From: Acidothermus sp.
GTDB lineage: Bacteria; Actinomycetota; Actinomycetes; Acidothermales; Acidothermaceae
Reading direction: 5' to 3'
NCBI GenBank assembly: GCA_023512015.1
Contig: JAIMAI010000013.1
Coordinates: forward strand, 1 to 59,724
DNA: 59,724 bases
The translations under genes and the position numbers were made by a program. Positions 55,203 to 59,724 of this stretch are shown in pieces (positions within the stretch are counted from its first letter, which is position 1; each line of letters starts with the position of its first letter). The notes beneath the pieces are model-generated. The model saw nothing but the letters and a program-made list of their open reading frames with translations, was not told the origin of the DNA and made no database searches.

Positions 55203-55852
55203 CGTTCTCCTTCTGCCAGCGCTACTTGGGTATCGGGGACGGCGGTCGGGGATCCGTCTGATGTTCCGCGAAACAGGGCGTCGTAGACCTGCTGCACGGC
55301 GTCGGCGATCGATATACCCGCGGTGTCGAGCCGAAGTTCCGGCTGCTCGGGAGGCTCGTACGGATCGTCGATGCCGGTGAGTCCGCGGAGTTGGCCGGAA
55401 CGCGCCTTCGCGTACAACCCCTTGACGTCGCGCTGCACGCAGACGTCCAACGGGGTGGCGACGTGGATTTCGACGAACCGCACCCCGTCGGCCACATGCT
55501 CGGCACGGACGGCGGAGCGGGCGGCGTTGTACGGCGCGATGACCGGCACGAGCGCGAAGATGCCGTTGCGGGCCAGCAGCCGGGCGACGAAACCTACCCG
55601 ACGCACGTTGGTGTCACGGTCGGCGCGGGTGAATCCGAGGTCGGCGGTGAGGTGGGTGCGCAGGTCGTCGCCGTCCAACACCTCCACAAGGTGACCCTCG
55701 GCGCGGAGCCGGTGCGCGAGCGCTTGCGCGAGGGTGGATTTCCCGGCACTCGGCAGCCCGGTGAACCAGACCGTGGCAGCCGCGCTTCGGCGTCCTGCGC
55801 TGCGAGGAGCCGCGGTGTTGGTGGTCGACACCGTTTCGTCGTAGACGCTCAT
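55199..55852 (-). CDS. cysC: Adenylylsulfate kinase (APS kinase)
   Basis: Phosphorylates APS to PAPS. The 217 residues contain P-loop FTGLPSAGKSTLAQAL, VLDGDDLRTHLTADLGF and the APS-binding DRDTNVRRVGFVARLLARNG. ATG 55852 overlaps the cysH stop by 4 bp; the longer upstream frame is shadow. As CysH here looks APS-specific, PAPS may serve sulfotransferases or be an alternative route. Confidence 0.96.
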   Translation of the reverse strand: MSVYDETVSTTNTAAPRSAGRRSAAATVWFTGLPSAGKSTLAQALAHRLRAEGHLVEVLDGDDLRTHLTADLGFTRADRDTNVRRVGFVARLLARNGIFALVPVIAPYNAARSAVRAEHVADGVRFVEIHVATPLDVCVQRDVKGLYAKARSGQLRGLTGIDDPYEPPEQPELRLDTAGISIADAVQQVYDALFRGTSDGSPTAVPDTQVALAEGER

Positions 55853-56532
55853 GAGTGAATCCCGCATTCCGTCTTGGCGAATCCGACCCATCGGCCCGAG
55901 CGGGGATCCCCGGCGCGAGCCCGTACCGTGCACGGACGACAGCCGATCGAGGGGTAGCCGTCGGCGACCAGAGGGTTGACGAGGATGTGGTGACGTTCGA
56001 TGTAGTCGTCCACCATTTCTTGGGTCCACCGCGCGATCGGATGGATCCGTACCTTGTTACGCCGTGCGTCCCATGCGACCACCGGGGTGGAGGCACGCGC
56101 CGGTGATTCGTCGCGGCGTATCCCGCTCACCCATGCGTCGTACCCCTCCAGGGCCCGGTCGAGCGGCACGACCTTGCGAAGTTGGCAGCACAGGTCCGGA
56201 TCCCGGGCGAAGAGATCCTTGCCGTACTCGGCGTCCTGCTCGGCGACGCTGAGGTCGGGGCGGATGGTGACGAGGCGGATGTCGTAGGTCGCGGCGATCG
56301 CGTCGCGGGTGCCCAGGGTCTCGGGAAAGTGGTAGCCGGTATCCAAAAAGATCACTGGCACGCCGGGTTTGACCGCGGACGCCAGAGAAATCACAACGGC
56401 GTCCGTCATCGACGAAAGCACACAGAAGCGATCCCCGAAGGTCGCCGCCGCCCAGGTGAGGATTTCTTCGGCTGACGCGTTTTCCAGCTCGCGGGCGGCG
56501 GTGTCGGCGAGGGTGTGCAGGTCGGGACTCAC
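55849..56532 (-). CDS. cysH: Adenylylsulfate (APS) reductase, [4Fe-4S] type
   Basis: Reduces activated sulfate to sulfite. The 227 residues contain the PP-loop-like SSMTDAVVISLASAV, IFLDTGYHFPETLG, then cysteines CC in PDLCCQLRKVVPL and CxxC in GCRPCT. These four cysteines mark the APS-specific iron-sulfur enzyme. The active-site tail is KTECGIHS. Two adjacent GTG codons (56535, 56532) can start it; the second overlaps the zinc-ribbon stop. Confidence 0.96.
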   Translation of the reverse strand: MSPDLHTLADTAARELENASAEEILTWAAATFGDRFCVLSSMTDAVVISLASAVKPGVPVIFLDTGYHFPETLGTRDAIAATYDIRLVTIRPDLSVAEQDAEYGKDLFARDPDLCCQLRKVVPLDRALEGYDAWVSGIRRDESPARASTPVVAWDARRNKVRIHPIARWTQEMVDDYIERHHILVNPLVADGYPSIGCRPCTVRARAGDPRSGRWVGFAKTECGIHS

Positions 56533-56708
56533 CACGTTGCCGCCTCGCTTTCCCGGTATGTGGAAACCCCGTGGAAATGCAGCTCGAAGATGCGCAGGCA
56601 AGAGTCGCAGTGCCATGCCCCGGTCGGCTGGGCGGCGGGACGCAAGGTCTCCTCCCCGCAGTAAGGGCAGTAGAAAGGCGCGAGGGTCCGCTGGAACGGC
56701 TCGCTCAT
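56529..56708 (-). CDS. Small zinc-ribbon protein of the sulfite reductase operon
   Basis: A 59-residue protein with CPYCG and CDSC pairs (FYCPYCGEETLRP and WHCDSCLRIFELHF), a clear zinc ribbon. It overlaps the sulfite reductase stop by 4 bp (ATGA) and the cysH start, so it is translationally locked into the operon. Similar small proteins occur between sir and cysH in other actinobacteria. A role in enzyme assembly or regulation is possible but unproven. Confidence 0.85.
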   Translation of the reverse strand: MSEPFQRTLAPFYCPYCGEETLRPAAQPTGAWHCDSCLRIFELHFHGVSTYRESEAATW

Positions 56709-58438
56709 TGAAGTTCGCCCTCCTCGACACGTCGCACCCACGCCGCGAAACTCTCACCGGGATGGCGTTGGGAGAGGTAACGGCGGACGACGCGTTCGAC
56801 GTAGTCGGCCAGCTCGCTCTCGGCCACCTTCAGGCCACGGATTTTGCGGCCGAAGCTCGGGTCGCTGCCCAGCGAGCCGCCGAGGTGGACTTGAAATCCT
56901 GGTACCTGGCGACCTTCTTTGTCGGTGACGAGCGACCCTTTCAGGCCGATGTCGGCAAGTTGGAAACGGGCGCAGGAATTCGGGCAGCCGTTGACGTTGA
57001 TGGAGAGGGGAACGTCGAGGTCGGGGAGGCGTCGTTCGAGTTCGGCGATGAGGTCGGTGGCCCGCTGTTTGGTCTCGACGATGGCAAGTTTGCAGAACTC
57101 GATGCCGGTGCAGGCCATCGTGTGGCGTCGAAACACGCTGGGACGGACGGCGAGATCCAGGCGTTCGAGTTCGGAGACGACCGCGTCGACATCGTTTTCC
57201 TGGATGTCGAGCAGGATCATCTTTTGCTCGACGGTGGTGCGGATCCGGTCGCTGCCGTAACGCTCGGCGATGTCCGCGACGCCGGCCAGGAGGGAGCCGG
57301 ACATCCGCCCGACGCGGGGGGCGAACCCGATGTAATACCGGCCGTCGCGCTGCCGATGGACGCCGATATGATCGCGCCGCCCGTCTGCCGGCTCGACCGG
57401 CGCAGGACCGTCGGGAAGGGCGAAGCCGAGGTATTCCTTCTCCAAGACCTCGCGGAATTGTTCCACCCCCCAGTCGCCGACCAAGAACTTGAGGCGCGCG
57501 CGATTACGAAGCCGGCGGTATCCATAATCCCGGAATATGCCGGTGACGCCGGCCCAGACGTCGGTGACGAGGTCGGGGGCGACGAACACACCAAGGCGTT
57601 GAGCGAACATCGGGTTGGTGGAGAGGCCCCCTCCGACCCAGAGGTCGAAGCCGGGTTGGCCACCCGGGCCCCGCACGCCGACGAAGGCCACGTCGTTGAT
57701 CTCATGCACGGTGCAGAGCGCACCACACCCCGTGATGGAGGTCTTGTATTTGCGGGGCAGGTTGGAAAAAGTCGGGTCCCCGACGAAACGGCGCTGGATG
57801 TCGTGAATGTGCGGCGAGGGGTCGATGATTTCCTCGGCATCGATCCCCGCGACGGGGCACCCGAGGATGTTACGTGGCGTGTCCCCGCATGCCTCCAGCG
57901 TGCTCAAGCCGACCGCTTCGAGCTTCTCCCAGATCGCCGGGACATCCTCGATCCGGATCCAGTGCAACTGGATGTTCTGCCTGTCGGTGACGTCGGCAAG
58001 GTCGCGTCCGTAGGTCCGCGCCAGCTCGGCGATGACGCGCACCTGGGTCCGGCTGAGTTGGCCGCCCGGGATGCGGATGCGGAGCATGAAGTAGGAGTCC
58101 TCCAGCTCCTCGGGTTCGAGGACGCCGGTCTTGCCGCCGTCGATCCCGGGACGTCGCTGGGTGTAGAGCCCCATCCAGCGGAACCGCCCGCGGAGGTCGG
58201 TGGGGTCGATCCGGTCGAACCCGGTGTGCGCGTAGATCTCGAGGATTCGGCGGCGGACGTTGAGGCCGTCGTCGTCCTTCTTGAACCGCTCGGTGGCGTT
58301 GAGCGGTTCGTGCATTCCGAGCGCCCACTGGCCCTGGCCGCGAGCCCGTCCGCGCTCCGCGTTGCTGCGAGGAGTCGCTCGTGGAGCGGCGGTCGGATCC
58401 TGCCGCGGTCTGGAGAGAGTGCTTCGCGCCGACATCAT
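56705..58438 (-). CDS. sir: Ferredoxin-dependent sulfite reductase (siroheme, [4Fe-4S])
   Basis: Six-electron reduction of sulfite to sulfide. The 577 residues comprise two ferredoxin-like/sirohaem repeats (DSYFMLRIRIPGGQLSRTQ and GRYYIGFAPRVGRMSGS). The cluster/sirohaem cysteines are in MACTGIEFCKLAIVE and NGCPNSCARFQLADIG. The cysH-cysD-cysN context separates it from a nitrite reductase. The start is one of two adjacent ATGs behind GAAAGGG. It is the first enzyme gene after the leader peptide. Confidence 0.95.
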   Translation of the reverse strand: MMSARSTLSRPRQDPTAAPRATPRSNAERGRARGQGQWALGMHEPLNATERFKKDDDGLNVRRRILEIYAHTGFDRIDPTDLRGRFRWMGLYTQRRPGIDGGKTGVLEPEELEDSYFMLRIRIPGGQLSRTQVRVIAELARTYGRDLADVTDRQNIQLHWIRIEDVPAIWEKLEAVGLSTLEACGDTPRNILGCPVAGIDAEEIIDPSPHIHDIQRRFVGDPTFSNLPRKYKTSITGCGALCTVHEINDVAFVGVRGPGGQPGFDLWVGGGLSTNPMFAQRLGVFVAPDLVTDVWAGVTGIFRDYGYRRLRNRARLKFLVGDWGVEQFREVLEKEYLGFALPDGPAPVEPADGRRDHIGVHRQRDGRYYIGFAPRVGRMSGSLLAGVADIAERYGSDRIRTTVEQKMILLDIQENDVDAVVSELERLDLAVRPSVFRRHTMACTGIEFCKLAIVETKQRATDLIAELERRLPDLDVPLSINVNGCPNSCARFQLADIGLKGSLVTDKEGRQVPGFQVHLGGSLGSDPSFGRKIRGLKVAESELADYVERVVRRYLSQRHPGESFAAWVRRVEEGELQ

Positions 58439-58520
58439 GCCCTTTCGATCGGGAGCGCGGCGACGGAGACCAAGGACGAACTTTTCCGACGCCCGCGCTC
58501 GAACTAACGACGGAACGGGA

Positions 58521-58616
58521 TCAACACGTCGGCATACAGATCGCGCTGGAAACCCGCAGGAGATCCACGTGGAGTCGTGCGACCAGGAGCACGATCGGTG
58601 GACGGGTGCGCGTCAT
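58521..58616 (-). CDS. Cysteine-containing leader peptide of the sulfate-assimilation operon
   Basis: A 31-codon frame from ATG 58616 to TGA 58521. It reads MTRTRPPIVLLVARLHVDLL for the first 20 residues and then RVSSAICMPTC, with cysteine codons at 27 and 31 just before the stop. The R-x-H-V-D-L-x-R-V-x-S-x-x-C pattern matches actinobacterial putative leader peptides found ahead of sulfur genes. It lies 82 bp before the sulfite reductase start. Its likely job is attenuation: scarce Cys-tRNA stalls ribosomes at its end and changes downstream expression. It has little or no ribosome binding site, so it may be read from a near-leaderless mRNA. Confidence 0.75.
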   Translation of the reverse strand: MTRTRPPIVLLVARLHVDLLRVSSAICMPTC

Positions 58617-58628
58617 GGTTACGAGGGT

Positions 58629-58634
58629 GCCATA
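58629..58634 (-). promoter_or_regulatory. Possible -10 box of the sulfur operon
   Basis: TATGGC on the minus strand ends 12 nt before the leader-peptide ATG. It would give a leader of about 5 nt. The -35 box is not clear. Confidence 0.3.
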
Positions 58635-58645
58635 GTCCTCCAAAG

Positions 58646-58671
58646 TCTGTCGAATCTCTAGAGAATCTGTC
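58646..58671. promoter_or_regulatory. Operator-like element upstream of the sulfur operon
   Basis: TCTGTC occurs at 58646-58651 and 58666-58671, a 20-bp period (two helical turns). Between them is the perfect 10-bp palindrome TCTCTAGAGA (58655-58664). It lies between the ssb stop and the leader peptide, next to the presumed promoter. Confidence 0.45.
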
Positions 58672-58684
58672 TCACGCGGATGGC

Positions 58685-59428
58685 TCACGCCGTGCGGCGG
58701 CGCCTCTTCGCCGCGTCTCGCTCACCGGTACGATGCTCGGACGCGAAGGCCGGCTGCGGGGCCGCCCCTTCGACGATCGGCACGCGTTCGTCGATCGGCA
58801 AACGATGATCGAGGCTTGTCACGGTCGCTGAGCCTTCCCATGGGGCCGTCGCCCGTTCGTCGCGCCGGTGCTCGGCGGCTGGGTCAGCGAGATCTCCTCC
58901 GTAGGGCTCGTCGTCCTCGCCGTAAACGCCGTCCGGGTCGGGCATCTCTTCTTCCGTCGTCGCCGTTACCACCGAGACGGCGTCGACCGGCGGCGTCGCC
59001 GCACCGCCGTCCGCGGGCACGGGGGCATCGGAGTCGTCCCGTCGGGGAAACGCCAGGCCCGCTCCCCGCTCGGCACGCTTGACGACCGCCACGGCACGCG
59101 ACAGGTCCGGCCCTACCGCAGCCGCTTCGATCTCGACACCTTCACGACGATGCCCGTCTTTGGTTTCGTACCAACGGGTAGTGAGACGTCCGATCACTAC
59201 GACCGATTGGCCACGCCTGAGGGAAGCGGCTACGTTCTCCGCCAGGGTCCGCCAGCACCGCACCGAGGCGAACACCGTGTCGCCGTCACGCCACTGCTCC
59301 GTCTGCCGGTCGAACCTCCGCGGCGTTGCCGCGATCCGGAAGGAGGCCACGGCATGGCCTTCTGCGGTGAAATTCAGCCGCGGGTCGGCGACGAGATTTC
59401 CTACCAAGGTCACTTGAGGATCGAACAT
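58685..59428 (-). CDS. ssb: Single-stranded DNA-binding protein (paralogue without acidic tip)
   Basis: The 247 residues begin with an OB fold (MFDPQVTLVGNLVADPRLNF, FRIAATPRRFDRQTEQWRDG, and VIGRLTTRWYETKDGHRR). A long acidic, disordered tail follows. The C-terminus is basic (AAKRRRRTA) and not the DDxPF tip of the main replicative SSB, so this is probably a secondary SsbB-like protein. ATG 59428 has a strong GAGAGGAAGG site; the open frame upstream is not used. It is not in the rpsF-ssb-rpsR cluster. Confidence 0.92.
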   Translation of the reverse strand: MFDPQVTLVGNLVADPRLNFTAEGHAVASFRIAATPRRFDRQTEQWRDGDTVFASVRCWRTLAENVAASLRRGQSVVVIGRLTTRWYETKDGHRREGVEIEAAAVGPDLSRAVAVVKRAERGAGLAFPRRDDSDAPVPADGGAATPPVDAVSVVTATTEEEMPDPDGVYGEDDEPYGGDLADPAAEHRRDERATAPWEGSATVTSLDHRLPIDERVPIVEGAAPQPAFASEHRTGERDAAKRRRRTA

Positions 59429-59647
59429 GCTGCGCCTTCCTCTCACTGTGACCGGCACCGTGCCGGCACCAGCAGCATGGCCGTGATCACCCTTCTTATG
59501 GACAGCGCGGGAAATGGTGTGGACGACGACTCGACGCTTTGTGGACATCTCGTGTCCGGTTCACCTGGGCGTCGACGCACCCGCGAGGTCGTCGGGCCAC
59601 GATGCACGGCACGCCGTACCCTGGCAGATGTCCCGGCTCAACCATTC

Positions 59648-59720
59648 GCCCCCGTAGCTCAGCGGACAGAGCAGCTGCCTTCTAAGCAGTCGGTCGCAGG
59701 TTCGAGTCCTGCCGGGGGCG
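59648..59720 (+). tRNA. tRNA-Arg (UCU)
   Basis: Acceptor GCCCCCG/CGGGGGC with discriminator G. D-arm GCTC...GAGC, anticodon loop CTTCTAA (anticodon TCT), T-arm GCAGG-TTCGAGT-CCTGC. CCA is not encoded in the bases left in the window. Confidence 0.96.
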
Positions 59721-59724
59721 CGAG

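Noticed and set aside
56705..58438. Nitrite reductase
   Set aside because: Same fold and cysteines, but the cysH-cysC-cysD-cysN and siroheme context indicates sulfite as substrate.
56369..58507. Plus-strand open frame of 712 codons opposite sulfite reductase and cysH
   Set aside because: Antisense shadow of two recognised genes in a tightly overlapped operon.

Overview
The window is a gene-dense, high-GC chromosomal segment of an actinomycete (Actinomycetota). The evidence is the gene content: paired clpP genes behind tig, a folC-DUF4233 pair, a DUF5130 protein, a GlbO-type globin, an RNase E/G with long acidic/low-complexity ends, many GTG starts, and numerous start codons that directly follow a TANNNT hexamer with no ribosome binding site (leaderless mRNAs). 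Gene order resembles Acidothermus/Frankia-type genomes, but the species cannot be fixed from the sequence alone.

Layout. About 1-12,000 (minus strand) carries, in transcription order, a two-gene radical-SAM unit (TIGR03960/TIGR03936 type), RNase E/G, rplU-rpmA-obgE-proB, a small unknown gene, proA-nadD and an LCP-family protein cut by the window edge. At 12,160-13,714 a plus-strand AAA ATPase with a C-terminal PD-(D/E)XK-like motif interrupts this string. Behind it the minus strand continues with ndk, mreB-mreC-mreD-mrdA-rodA (cell-wall elongation), a type-2 ABC exporter, DUF4233-folC-valS, and the clpX / clpP2-clpP1 / tig protein-quality-control group. Two tRNA genes (Pro-UGG, Gly-UCC) follow. 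A second AAA ATPase with a C-terminal nuclease-like domain lies at 33,484-34,908.

From 34,886 to 50,921 is a mixed region: a SpoIIE-type phosphatase, rpiB, DUF5130 and membrane proteins, malQ, an amidase, an HNH nuclease, a prolyl oligopeptidase, an orphan response regulator, OsmC, a truncated hemoglobin with an MFS carrier, a GAF/degenerate GGDEF protein, a thioesterase and ettA. From 50,965 to 58,616 is a tightly overlapped sulfate-assimilation operon (sulfite reductase, zinc ribbon, cysH, cysC, cysD, cysN, siroheme synthase, CbiX chelatase). It is headed by a 31-codon leader peptide with cysteine codons that is not described in the usual gene lists. An ssb paralogue and tRNA-Arg(UCU) close the window.

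Most unusual features. (1) The two AAA/nuclease-like ATPase genes each sit behind a private array of short direct repeats (33 bp x 2.5 and 16 bp x 3) that runs into a -10-like hexamer exactly 6 nt before a GTG start. This suggests leaderless, repeat-controlled, possibly self-regulated modules. (2) The cysteine leader peptide and a repeat/palindrome element upstream of the sulfur operon. (3) A ClgR-like box upstream of clpP1. (4) An apparent +1 frameshift in a membrane-anchored unknown protein at 27,662-28,496. (5) A possible ATC start for obgE.
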